A stretch of 64,000 nt of DNA, from NCBI GenBank assembly GCA_037043235.1, contig JAWRVZ010000016.1:3199001-3263000 (forward strand), written 5' to 3'. Below are positions 41,110-52,270 of this stretch, in pieces. The position numbers and the translations under genes are program-made. Origin of the DNA: Rhodeus uyekii (Eukaryota; Chordata; Actinopteri; Cypriniformes; Acheilognathidae). The notes below the pieces were generated by a model. It had not been told where the DNA came from. It saw only the letters and a list, made by a program, of their open reading frames with translations, and searched no databases. Within the stretch, counting starts at the first letter, position 1; every line of letters starts with the position of its first letter.

Positions 41110-41335
41110 TACTGGTTCAAAAAGACTTCCCACAAGCCAAAACACAGTGATAGCACGAAGCACAAAGCTTCCAAAGACTTCCCACAAGTCGTAACACAGT
41201 GCTAGCACGAATAAAGCATAACACTTCCAAAGACTTACCATAAGTTGTTACACAGTGTAAACACGAATGAAGGATAACACTTCCGAAGACTTACAACAAG
41301 TCAAAACACAGTACTTTGAAGCACAAAAACAACAG
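41110..41335 (-). repeat. Tandem repeats in the Gypsy leader
   Basis: About four imperfect copies of a roughly 56-bp unit, each with AAGACTT(C/A)C(C/A)A(C/T)AAG, ACACAGT and AGCACGAA or AACACGAA. They lie between the primer-binding site and the gag start codon. Confidence 0.8.
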
Positions 41336-41828
41336 TGCGAACACAAAGAGAGAAACGCATTCTACCCTTGAACAAAATGTACTATTATCTCTTTCTGTAG
41401 CATAGGGTTACCAATTCGTATTACGAGAGACTCCAGGTCCTAACTACGACAAGAAACACTAACTAATTCCTACCTAGTCTTCAGAGGTGAACCAGGCTCG
41501 GGGCGGCATTAAACGCTGAACTCCGCAACAATCAGTTAAACTGAAAGTCCAGAAGCATACCCCCAACAGAGAGTTAATCTCCACCCAGGATAACCTCCAA
41601 AAATAAAAAAGGAAAAATAACAAACAGTGTTCCCGTCGGAAGGATTGTATTCACAACCCAGCTGGAAACACTCTAACTAGCCAGAGTTCCCATATACAAT
41701 CACAACCATCTACAGAAAAGAAACAATCACGTAGCCAATACTCACCAACCTTCCTATTTCACAAAATCACAAACAAAATTTCCAAATTAGATTTAAGGAA
41801 AATAAAACTAAGACTCCAATCTAAAGAA

Positions 41829-41846
41829 ATCCCGGATGAGCCCCCA
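41829..41846 (-). other. Primer-binding site (tRNA-Pro type)
   Basis: TGGGGGCTCATCCGGGAT begins four bases after the upstream LTR. It differs at one position from TGGGGGCTCGTCCGGGAT, the complement of the tRNA-Pro 3' end. Confidence 0.8.
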
Positions 41847-41850
41847 ATTA

Positions 41851-42276
41851 TGTCACGACCAGCTCGTTCTCAGTCAGTGACATAATACAGACCACCAATT
41901 TTACTGGATTCAAACGTTCTTTATTCTAGAGTCAAAGTAAATAAAACCCAAAAATCATATTCAAAGATTAGGCAAAAATAAATAATAAAGATAACATAGG
42001 AAAGAAAATGGAGAATCAAGCCATTAAACAGAAAGTGTTCAAAAGGTGACTCTTCCTGGGTCGCTGTATTCCCAGGAACAGGAGTAAAAAGGAAGTCAGG
42101 TCATCAGTCTCCGCTTCCTTCTCCTCTTGGGGAGAGGACAAGCACCCGTCTTTATCCTAGCCTTAATCAGGAGGAGATGAGCTAGCGGGGGGGGGGGGGG
42201 GGGGGGCGCGATCCTTCGCACTCTCCAATATAGATCGCCACCCACAGGCGTGGAGAGGAAGCGCAGGGTCGTAACA
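41851..42276 (-). repeat. LTR (upstream copy) of the Gypsy derivative
   Basis: 426 bp from TGTCACGACCAGCTCG to GGGTCGTAACA on the plus strand. It includes an uninterrupted run of 20 G at 42187-42206. Confidence 0.88.
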
Positions 42277-44239
42277 ACTTTTAAATTGCTTACATGCCAA
42301 AACTCCTAACCGTTGGAATCTAAGGCAAAATATAGTCACACACAAAACAGAGCAGCTTCCTAAAAACCAAAGCACTGATAATGTATATTTGTGTGTCTAT
42401 TTAAAGTCTCACTGACTAACCTATTTTTCATCACTACTTCAAAAGGTAATTTCATTGGCATGTTGGCGCCAATGAAATTTCTTTCGAAAGGTATCTACAA
42501 CAATTATAATTTTTGCATTCCCATTTACTCCAATAGCAAAAGAAAAATTCCACAATAGTGTTTAAATTACATAAGAGAAAAAATATAGAGATATTGATTA
42601 TGTTGGTCAGAAGAGAGAAATATGCTAAATTTTCCATCACTTCCTCAGCCATTTAAAACATCCACATCCAAACTAAGTATGGTCTTAAGAATACATTACA
42701 TTTTTTTAAATAAAAAAAAACTTGGTTCAATATACGATCTTAATAGCTGTGGAAATGTATCATCCCAATCTGGGAAAAGGATCCATGCTCATAATCCGTG
42801 ATTCTGAATTCTGACAGCCACTTAAATAAATTGTCTATAAGAAAGAACATTGATCTTAAATGAACGACAATCTCCTCAGTCCAGCGTGCACTTGTTAAGT
42901 ACATTTATTCTGCTCAGACTGGTAGTGAATGGCATATACATCCATCTCCACTGGACAAGCAGACATGTAGGGTAGTGAGAGCTCAGCACATTATCCGATG
43001 CTCTAAGCTGAGATGTCTGCATAAAAAGGACAGAGTACTGGTCGCTCTGTCACTTAGCAGTGTCCCATTCTTCAGACCCGCTGAGTGATGCACTAGTAAA
43101 AAGGTTGGGACAGTTTTCTCTATTACTTGTCTATGAAAGCTTCACAGTCCCTGCGGTAATCAGATACAGATGCCAATAGTGATGGATTCCTGCACCCGAA
43201 AGGCCCCTGGCCTGGACAGCAGACCCATACAAATCAGAATTTACATGCCAAGTCCCCTTGATCAATGCACATTTTCCTCTTAAAAAGAGCCTTCTTCATT
43301 TTCTCTCATCCAGCTGAAATTGAATGCCACTTTTTCACAAATTGAGTTCCTGGGTGGGTCAGCTCTTTGGGGCAAGTAGGTTGGAACATGTCATGAAAAT
43401 CTTACACAGAGAAATGAGCCTGAAGCATCTAATAAAACCAAAGTTTCCAATGCATCTCTAATTAGGGTTTTATTATCCTGTTGTTGCACATCCTTGCTAA
43501 TTAAATTGGGAGTGTTAAGAGAGTTTTTTGGCTTGTGCAAACGAACAGACTTTAAATAGACTATATTTGATGATGCACTCGGGAGATCCACAGTTGTGTT
43601 TTTAACTGTTTTAAAAGTCAAGACAAACGGCCGCTCTAGAATTGGTTATTGTTTCACAGCACAATTGAATATACATAATTAAATTTTGATGATTTTCCCT
43701 CATTCATAAACACGCATCATGCTGTTAAGATGCCACAAGCCTTCAGAATTGCATTATAAAATAAGAATTCAATTACAGACCCATTATCCCTATCTCTTTT
43801 GAATGCTTCTTGCTGCTTTTTTCTTTAATTGGTCACGGAATATCTCATCAGTAGGCAAGAGTAGCTTCTTGTGGTTTATATGCACAAATTGTTTAGTAAA
43901 AAGCCATTTTCATCTTTTAAAGTTACATGAAATTTGTAGGCTGCTAACCAGTGCTGAATTACATTGAAAATGAGCTGTCTGTGAAATTATGTAAACACTG
44001 AAACTTAAAATTACTCATTTGTATTGTTTTCTAAGTTTTGTGCAACAAACATGAATGATAACTCACATTACGGGGTTTGATGAAGCGAACTTATGAGTTT
44101 ATCTCCTTGCACAATACTATGTTTTGACCTCATGATTTGTAAACTATTTTATGATAGTGTTTTAAATTGATCTTATTTATCTTATTTACCTGTTTTATTC
44201 ATATTACTCATTTAAGATAAGCTTTTTAATCTATACACT
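42277..44239. other. Non-coding DNA; possible conserved elements
   Basis: No gene. 43000-43800 is complex, repeat-free sequence with many short A/T-rich homeodomain-like motifs (TAATTA, TTAATT). It is a candidate conserved non-coding block, not tested. Confidence 0.4.
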
Positions 44240-44720
44240 TTTCCCCTGATTGCTGTGCTCCCAGAGTACTGGAGAGAGTTTGCCAAGACAAGGTATGCTT
44301 CACCTTGTTCGTACCATGGTGGCTGGTCAGAGTGGGGTTCACAGCTCTATTGTCTCTCCTCGACAGACTTCCATGGACCAACTCAAATCAGAACAGCTGT
44401 TTGTCTGCTTTTGGGCCCCCAAGGGGAGTAGGGCTGCTTCTCAGGCTCTCTTGTCAGGAGTTCCTCTTTCAGAAGTTTGTGTTGAGGCAGACTGGTCCTC
44501 CCTACACACCTTTGTCAGGTTCTACCAGTTAGACCTTAATACTGCACTGGGAACCAGAGTGTTAATGTAGTGCTTTCACTCTGTATGCCCAGGTCGTTGC
44601 AGCGACATAGGTATTGCTGTTCCCATAGCGTCTTCGATACAGCATAAGTTCCCTGGTTAATCTTGGTTCCCTGAAAAGGGAACGAGACACTGTGTAACCT
44701 TGCCACACCTCCTTCGTTTC
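44240..44720 (+). pseudogene. DIRS recombinase C-terminus and terminal repeat
   Basis: 44250-44570 encodes EQLFVCFWAPKG, ASQALLSGVPLSEVC, DWSSLHTFVRFYQLD, matching the recombinase of the DIRS at 30.4 kb. The HxxR segment has been lost by deletion. The following TTCCCTGAAAAGGGAACGAG (about 44670) is the DIRS terminal repeat motif. Confidence 0.8.
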
Positions 44721-45017
44721 TTCCGGTGACTTACTTCAGGCCTCTTCAATCCTTTGGCAAGCTTTTACAGCTTCCTGGTTGATGGCGTCACCCGTCTCTG
44801 ATGTGCATTCCCAGATGAGTTTTCATAGTATCACAATTGGGTTTGCTGGTGGGTTAGTTTCTATGTATTGTTGGGTCACTGTCTGTGTTGTGTTAGCATG
44901 TGTTTAATCACACCGTTACTCCGTGTCGCCTCTGCCTTTCCTTCAGCTGTTGTGTGACACATAGGTTTCGTAGGTTTTCTCTTGTGTTTTTTTTCTTATT
45001 GCTTATTAAATGTCACA
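44721..45017. other. DIRS terminal sequence remnant
   Basis: Continuation of the DIRS end into non-repetitive sequence; limits not resolved. Confidence 0.35.
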
Positions 45018-45021
45018 TTAA

Positions 45022-45601
45022 AAGGGACCCATTATGTACTTTTCCAAAAACTTGATTTTGTTTTTGGGGTCTACTAGAATATATGTTTTTTCAGTGAAAG
45101 TTGAAAAAACAAAAAAAACATTTAACATATTTTACATTGTTGCAGAACTTCTTTCCCCAATCTGTCAGTAATGCTCTGTTTAGTTTCTATGAAGCTCCTT
45201 CTTTTGAAAAGTGCAATGTGCTCTGATTGGTTGGCTGGACCAGTGTGTTGTTATTGATTAATCGCTTTGAGCATATTGAGTGCATTCTGATATGTGGGGC
45301 AGAAAAAAAGCATCTCTTGGATATTGTGACAAACACATTACTAATGCAGTTCAACAAGTCCTCGTCCATCTTTATTTTGGGAATAGCTTGGGCGGGAATT
45401 ATTTAAATGAGGAATATTGTGACACGCATGTTCCTGAAAAAAGTTCAGAAACAGTGACACTGATATAGAGAAATAAGAGTATAAATATAGAGTCTTTGGA
45501 GTGACTTTGTGCTTTGTATCTTTGTACACGTTTAAATGCTCATACAGCAAAATTACACACTAAAGAAAGTTAAAAATGTAAAAATACATTATAGGTCCAC
45601 T
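45022..45601. mobile_element. TTAA-flanked MITE (piggyBac-like)
   Basis: TTAA duplications at 45018-45021 and 45602-45605. Inverted ends: left AAGGGACCCATTATGTACTT, right (minus) AGTGGACCTATAATGTATTT. 580 bp, no transposase. TTAA duplication points to the piggyBac superfamily. Confidence 0.75.
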
Positions 45602-48194
45602 TTAAAGGTTATCCTCCAAACAAAAGTCTATAAAATGTGTAGTCCAAGGAAAAAAAAGATTTTTTCACCCAAGGACAATGGCATTCTACATTGCCATTTC
45701 ATCATTTTAAACACTGAGATGCCTGCACAAAACCGTACCCTTAGACACTGACACCTAAAATATCTTCTTGCCAAGAATCGTCCTCATGGTCAATTCTGCA
45801 AAGTGAAATCGCTCCATGTTTCACACCTCTTTGAAGAATGATGAAATGGCCAGTCTTAGTTGTGACAGCAATTCGCTTCACTTCAGTGCTTTTTGGACAG
45901 GGTGGTGAGCAGGGAGGGCTTGCGACAGACAGGATGACATAGCTCCAGTATAGAGGAGATGATGATGGGAGATCAGTTTCATCTGACTGATGTTTGTCTG
46001 CGGCAGTGCCAGTATCCCTCAGTAACAAGATGTGTAATCTTGCTCCAAGAATGTAAGGCACTTTTGGCCCATGTCTGTTCCTCTTTTGTGCAGTGTTTGA
46101 TTACAAGATTATGATGTAAAACATAAGCTGTAAAATGCACACAAAATAAGCACTTAGGATGTATAAAAAGTACTGAAACAACCTTTTGTGCATAATTGCT
46201 CCCATCTGAGACATTGGAAATATACGTGGTTAAAGTGAAAATTGCTAATACACATCTTCATCCTCCAGAGAAATGGTAATGATGTATTGTAACAATTCTA
46301 AACCCTACATCAGGTGTTCCCAGCGCACTGAGCCACAAACATCACGGACATCTGCGAGACATGCTTATAATTGGATTGAGCGTTCTCATTGCACACAGGT
46401 TTAGATCTGCATAGTTTGCATGCTGCAGAACAGACAGCAATTCATATTGTTTCTGTGTATTACAGAGTATTGTTTTCCCTGCTATGTCTCATAGGAATTC
46501 TGGTTTTATAGCTTCTTATTCGCGTTTATGGGTTAGAAAATTGCTGCAGGGATCTTACTTTGTTTGTTGGCTTCTGAATTGTGATTCACTTTGATCTTTG
46601 CAGTTAGTGCAAAAGAAGTGAAATGCTGAAGGAAACTTCTGTTCAGATAAAACTTCATATGAGACAGATATAAGACTCACATTCAGCAAACGTGTAACGC
46701 TTTAAAATTCACTAAAACAACCTGGTTATTTGACTTGGTCCAATATGAAAGTTCATTACTAATCTGGGTAAACACAGTAGACCATTTTCAAATCTCTGCA
46801 AATATCTATGTTCTGTCTGAAAATCACACTAGTTACTCATACCATTTGGCACAGCTTTTGATCTTCTTGCATTCTGAGTCCTTTTAGACCACCAATACAT
46901 ATACAAATTTAACATTTATAAAGTGAAGTCTGAGCAGAGAAATACCTCATAGTCAATATATGGACCAGTGACTTTTAGCTATAGCAAGCTATCCGCATAA
47001 ACTCAGAATGCTGCAAACACAAAATATATTTTCTTCATAAAAATTCTAATCATTGGTTTTTGTATAGTCGGATAATTTTGCATTATTTTCCATAATTTAC
47101 CTCCTTTACATACAATAGAAGTGAATGGGGCCAATTCATAAATGTAAAATTAAAGATGAAATAAAATTGCGGACCAACCATTTCTTAGTCGCCTTGCTAG
47201 TGATGCCACAACCTCTAGATTGACTGTGAAAATTATAGTTTAAATAGCTTATTTCAAATAATGCACAAGTACAATTTTAATAATTAATGTCACTGTAAAC
47301 TGTTTTTTAACAGAAAATTAGTGTGAATCAACATTATGATTCCAATTGAATTTAAACATTAAACAATATACATTTCATATTAAATTGCATAGCTATTATC
47401 TTTTCACACAAACATATATGTAGCCTACTTACTATATAATCATACATAGTGAACTGAAAATGAGAGATCAGTATCATATGCACAGCTTTGCTAGCATAGG
47501 TCTTCAGAATAATGAGACCGTTATCTTTGAAATTCCCTTGCTTCTGCTGTCTATGCCGAGAAACAAAATTAACATGCAGGAAAACCAGGGCACAACAAAA
47601 TAATCTGACTGCCGTGATTCATTACAATATCACATCTCAGCCCCTGTTCCCTGAGAAACCACATCAACTAATCAATAGACACAGTAGAGCAGCTGTCAGC
47701 ATTACCGCAAGAGGCAGATGCCAGTACATTATCAATTTCACTTCATTGCATTAAGGCCTTACTCATAATGATTCAGTCTAATTTACTCACTATGAACCAA
47801 TATCAGAGAAACTACTTTAGAAGTGTAGCTTGCTAAGCTAACAGCTACTCCAACTTTAAAATGAAGATACTCTTGGAAACATAGTACATTATAAGCTACA
47901 AATAAAAAGTAGCTAACTATATTAAAGCTGCATAGGGGGAAACGTTGTCTTTTAAACGCTGAACTATCCAAAGATATAATTTTTGGATAAGAGTAATAAG
48001 AGATAATTTTATAAGAGTTTTGAGTTAATAATCTTAGATTGAATTAGAAAAGAAACACCTATGCTAACCCTCCCACTAGAATAGGTCTACAGCTCTGAAA
48101 GATAAAGTCATAAACCCCAGAAATATTCATATTCGTCCTAACTTTACCTTTTTTGCTTCTGTCAATTTAGATGAAAATTGTATTAGCGTTTATC
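45602..48194. other. Non-coding DNA; one unassigned frame
   Basis: The minus-strand 106-codon frame at 45741-46061 includes VKRIAVTTKTGHFIILQRGV, which looks protein-like, but I cannot assign a family and see no exon borders. 47540-47730 is complex and repeat-free. Nothing else recognised. Confidence 0.4.
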
Positions 48195-48860
48195 TTGATG
48201 AATAAAATGACCTTCAAGAAGGCGCCGCAGATGGCAGCCTCGGTTTTTAGCTCTTCAGTGATTGTCTTGTCTTTGTTTGTTTGTTCTGTTTTTAGTCATT
48301 CTTTTCCGATTGAACTACTGGACATTAGGGAACACACACCAGACACTATTTCTGTGGTTTTTGATTATTCAGACGTTTTATTCGATATCCTCGTTGGAGT
48401 CGCGACTGTCTCTTTAAACCGAGCAGCCAGACGCATGCGAGGGAGGCGATCTGGGGCACTGGTCAAACTCCGCTCGTGGGGCTTCCGCACTCCTCTTCCC
48501 AGTATTCATCTTGCTAATCTCCATTCTCTTCCTAATAAAATGGATGAACTGCTTCTCCTCACCCTGATTAATAAGGACTTTTTCAACTCTGCTGCTCTGT
48601 GCTTCACTGAGACCTGGCTAAATATAAACACACCGGATACAATGCTGACAATCTATTCCCTCTCCCACTCCATACAAAAAATCCCAGCATGTGACCACAT
48701 GTACTGAGTATGTTATGTATTGTTATTGTTATCTGCCATGTAAACTCATGTTGTGTTGTATATGTGCACTGGAAGCTTCAATACCAAGACAAATTCCGTG
48801 TGTGCAAGCACACTTGGCAATAAAGCTCTTTCTGATTCTTATTCTGATTCTGATTCAAAA
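48195..48860 (+). pseudogene. Internally deleted L2/CR1-like LINE
   Basis: The frame 48171-48707 includes LANLHSLPNKMDELLLL and ALCFTETWLN, the opening of the AP endonuclease domain of L2-type LINEs. After about 48660 it jumps straight to a 3' UTR ending GGCAATAAAGCTCTTTCTGA and a TGATTC hexamer tail (48833-48858). The rest of endonuclease and all of RT are deleted. Confidence 0.75.
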
Positions 48861-49100
48861 GGCAAGAGGAAAACTCTACTGGCTTTTTTTGTGGGAAGCA
48901 GGGTTATGCTAGCTTCCGTGTCGGCCTACAGAAGACATCATAACTGCAACTTAAAGTACAAGTATTTTACTACAATAAACAAACTTGTTTAGTTAGTTAC
49001 TCTCCACAAACTAAGTATTTATATTGTATTTGAAAAACTGAACACTGTTTTTCAGATGCTTTGCATGAGACTATACTATAGAGGCTACTGTACCGCTTAT
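48861..49100. other. Non-coding DNA, no gene seen
   Basis: AT-rich spacer between the LINE tail and a solo LTR. Confidence 0.5.
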
Positions 49101-49316
49101 TGTCACGGGTTAGGAAAGGACGTAACAGCTGTGCACACAAACACGTAGTAGCACAAACAACCGGCAACTGAAAGGTGGAGAAGGTGAACTAAATATACTA
49201 GTAGTGATGAACTAATAACAAACACCTGTGATGATTAGTGACCATGGCAACTGATAAGTGACAAAGATCTAGAACAGAAGAACATGTGTAAATCCCGAGT
49301 TAGTGACGACATGACA
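49101..49316 (-). mobile_element. Short solo LTR
   Basis: 216 bp, TGTCACGGG to ACATGACA, with perfect 5-bp target duplications CTTAT at 49096-49100 and 49317-49321. Orientation is uncertain because both ends fit TG...CA. Confidence 0.8.
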
Positions 49317-49435
49317 CTTATTGAAGAGAAATCTTAATATGAATTTAATTTAATTCAAATATTATTTCTTAATTTGTTGTTATGCTGTAATACTTTAGAA
49401 CTACACAGGATCAAATTAATAATGCAATATTAACA

Positions 49436-51000
49436 TTCTAGTTAATATAATTAACTGACAATAAACTCTGATTAACAAAATACTAAGTAACAACGCTCAG
49501 CTGAATGATGTAGTTCACTCAGTAAGAACTCAGTAAGAACTCGAGCTACTGCATTTTGGACCAGCTGGAATTTGTTTATTAAGTTTGCAGGGCAACCACC
49601 TCGTAAAGAATTACAATAATCTAGTGTTGAGTTCATGAATGCATTAACTAACTTTTCCACATTTGTCATTGAAAGTGGTGGCCTGTATACAATAGCCAGC
49701 ACAAAAGTTAAACAGGAATTAATACTTGCACTAGATAGTTTTACATAAAACACCATCAATTCAAAATAATTATATTTCAAACTAGACCTTTGAGTAGCAC
49801 TGAAGGTATTATTATAATTTACAGCAACACCTCCTCCTTTACCTTTCAGATGAGGCTTGTGTTTATAACAGTAATCTTGAGGGGTGGACTCATTTAAAGT
49901 AATGTAATCATCTGGTTTTATACCTCTTTAATGTTAATTTTAGTGGTCCCTGACTGGCGAAGTCAGACATCATTATCGCAGACGTGAATAACAATCTTAG
50001 AGTATTTACGATTAGCCTTAGCCAGCACTTTAAAATTTGCTTTGATGTCAGGTGCTCTGGCTCCCGGAAAAAATTTAACTATGGTGGCTGGAGTCTCTAT
50101 TTTCACGTTCCGTGTAATAGAATCGCCAATCACTAGGGCACTTTCAACAGGTTTCTCAGTGAGTGCATCACTGAGTGGGGAGAACCTGTTTGATGTTCTG
50201 ATCGGAACGGAACAGTGGTGTTTTGCCGTCTCACAGTCACCCAGTTGCTCTGCTGCACGGGCTCTACAGCCGGAACCGAACAATGTACAGGGTTTGCTAA
50301 GCTAGTCATATACAAAGCAGTATATAAAGCCCCTTCATTCTTACTATCCTCGATTAAAGTTTGGATGTGACTATGACTATGTCCCTGCATTTATCACATG
50401 CGAAGCCCTCACTGCTGACAGAGAATGTTAAACTATACATGTAGCAGGCAGTGCAAGTGACAATAAACGGAGAAGATGAAATGACTCATTAGCTAATCAA
50501 TAACTACTATTTTTCATAACTCACAGAGGACTTCTAAGAACTACTACATAGTGATTTGTAATGAAATATTGTATAATTAATTCTAAAGTGAAGATCATGG
50601 TAACCCACTTGTAATGACGCAAGTATTACCATTACCATTATCTCTCATAAACAATTACTATCCAAAACTAAAAAAAACAAACTCAAAAGCTTTCAATTAC
50701 TTCAGTCATTATTAGAAAGTTATTATATTTTTTACTTGGAATACTGTACCAAAACATTAGTAATTCCTTTAGAATGATGTAGTAATGATCTTCACTTTAG
50801 AATTAATTATATACTATGCATTATTCACAGTAATCATTAACCTGTATATGGTAGTTCTTAGTAGTTATCTGATATGTGAATAAAATTGTAGTTACTGATT
50901 AGGTAATAGTGAACTATCTCATTCAACTGAGCACTATTGCTCACTAACTGATTAATCAGAGTTTCTTGTTAGTTTATAGCAGTTACAAGAATGTTAATAT
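49436..51000. mobile_element. Foldback element interrupted by a LINE
   Basis: 49436-49515 is the inverted repeat of about 50915-50995 (AAACTCTGATTAA, GCTCAGCTGAATGA, TAGTTCACT in one; their complements in the other). A second inverted pair is TTAATTCTAAAGTGAAGATC (50577-50596) with its complement at 50791-50810. The LINE at 49516-50455 sits within the left arm. Confidence 0.62.
49516..50455 (-). pseudogene. L2-like LINE with two internal deletions
   Basis: In minus-strand order: ORF1 with a Cys motif FACDKCRDIV (about 50410) and an SGNH-esterase block ALVIGDSITRNV, FFPGARAPDIKANFKVLAKA, KIVIHVCDNDV (50280-49963). Next come endonuclease residues (GGGVAVNYNNTFSATQRSSL, IVYRPP; about 49860-49680), then the RT thumb region LVNAFMNSTLDYCNSLRGGC, LINKFQLVQNAVARVL (49650-49520). 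Most of endonuclease and RT is deleted. The Gly-Thr-Asn-Asp of the esterase is changed to Cys-Asp-Asn-Asp. Confidence 0.8.
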
Positions 51001-52034
51001 TGTGTTACTAATTTGTTCCTATGCAGTTATTTATTCACGAAGGAACAGTGTTCTAAAGTGTCAACCATTATTCTATTATTAAACTTCTGGTCTGTTGATG
51101 ACAAAAATCAGATACTTTGTGTGGTGAATTATTCATTATCATTCTTGCTACTTTTAACAGGCAGAGTAAAAGTTAGAAACAAAGTGAATAAAACTTTTTG
51201 CGACTTTGTAATAACCCGCCCCTCCCCCCCTCTCCCATGTCCTCATTTCCACATGCATTGCAGAATGGGAAAAATCATGAGGCAGCAACCTCCTCCATTA
51301 CAAGTTTCGTCATACACACAAAAGGGACATACTGCTGTCTATGCATTATTATTTACTTTGTTCTCATCCCTCGGAAAACGTTCATTAATAGAGAATTAAA
51401 TCACCTGCTTTACGGTGTGACCGCGGCGCTCATTATGTGCATCTCACAGGGAATCGGTTCATCAAAGGAAGCTTTTTGCAGAGGAGTGAGGAGTGTGTCC
51501 ACATCTCCAGACGAAAACAAATAGATCATTAGTGCTGTGTTTTCCATGCTGCCACCCCTAGGCACTCAGTCTCACTGGACTATAATGTAAATCAGGAAGG
51601 TCAACAGATACATGGCATAACATTTCTAACTCTGATGCGTGAGAGCCAACACTTTGTGGTGTGATTCCTCACAGCAAGAGCTCTCAAAAACAAACGGCAA
51701 GCCCTGAGGGGATGTGGCTTTGATATATATGCGCCTATATAACATCCCTTTTTATGTTGACTGTGTGGCACCTAAAAAAGAAGTACAGGAGGCAGGTGGC
51801 TGTTTTAACATAACTCAAAGAGATGCTGAAAACTAACATATTCTGTCAAATTAACATTCTTTTAGCAGTGGCGGTTCTATAGTAGACCATGGTAATGAGG
51901 GAATGTCAGGCAGGGGCAATTTGTGCTTTTATAGGGCACACATTAATATTTATCTTAAAGGTATAGCTCGCCTAATAATTTAAATTCTATCAACATGCAC
52001 TCTTCTTCTGTTGAACATAAAATAAGAAATTTTA
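51001..52034. other. Non-coding DNA; possible conserved element
   Basis: No gene. 51190-51560 is complex and repeat-free and could be a conserved element. Short frames of about 100-130 codons here have no known domain. Confidence 0.4.
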
Positions 52035-52270
52035 AGAAATGACTCATTGTTCCCTGAAGAGGGAACTTGCTCTGCGTCAATGATGCTGTGGGAACACTCT
52101 GTGTGATTGCATCGTGAAGCACATGCCTTTCCCTGGGTTCAGAAGCACGTTCTGCGGTTATTTCCACCCAGGAAAAAGGCACCGGTGCCTTGGATTGGAT
52201 GTGAGTTGCCTATAAGGGACAGGCAGAGGTTCTGACTCGTATTGCTGCCTGTTTAACATAAACTGGCCAG
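52035..52270 (+). mobile_element. Isolated DIRS terminal repeat
   Basis: GTTCCCTGAAGAGGGAACTT then TGCGTCAATGATGC, TCGTGAAGCACATGCC and CCTATAAGGGAC follow the order of fish DIRS termini. No coding part follows. Confidence 0.6.

Larger units (their letters stand above)
40143..42276 (-). mobile_element. Ty3/Gypsy retrotransposon deletion derivative
   Basis: LTRs at 40143-40496 and 41851-42276 flank 1.35 kb of interior, with a 4-bp duplication ACTT at 40139-40142 and 42277-42280. On the minus strand LTRs begin TGTTACGACCCTGCG. The order after the upstream LTR is: a primer-binding site (TGGGGGCTCATCCGGGAT), a leader with tandem repeats, a gag start, and directly the last residues of RNase H (HIRGKDNVIADALSRI, stop). 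A polypurine tract AGGAGGGAGG comes next. Protease, RT and integrase are missing, so the copy cannot move by itself. Confidence 0.88.

Noticed and set aside
41110..41335. CRISPR-like array
   Set aside because: Units are contiguous tandem repeats without spacers, inside a retrotransposon leader.
44250..44570. 106-codon gene
   Set aside because: It matches the DIRS recombinase C-terminus and is followed by a DIRS terminal repeat.
48171..48707. 178-codon gene with an N-terminal membrane segment
   Set aside because: The C-terminal half is LINE endonuclease and the sequence runs directly into a LINE 3' tail.
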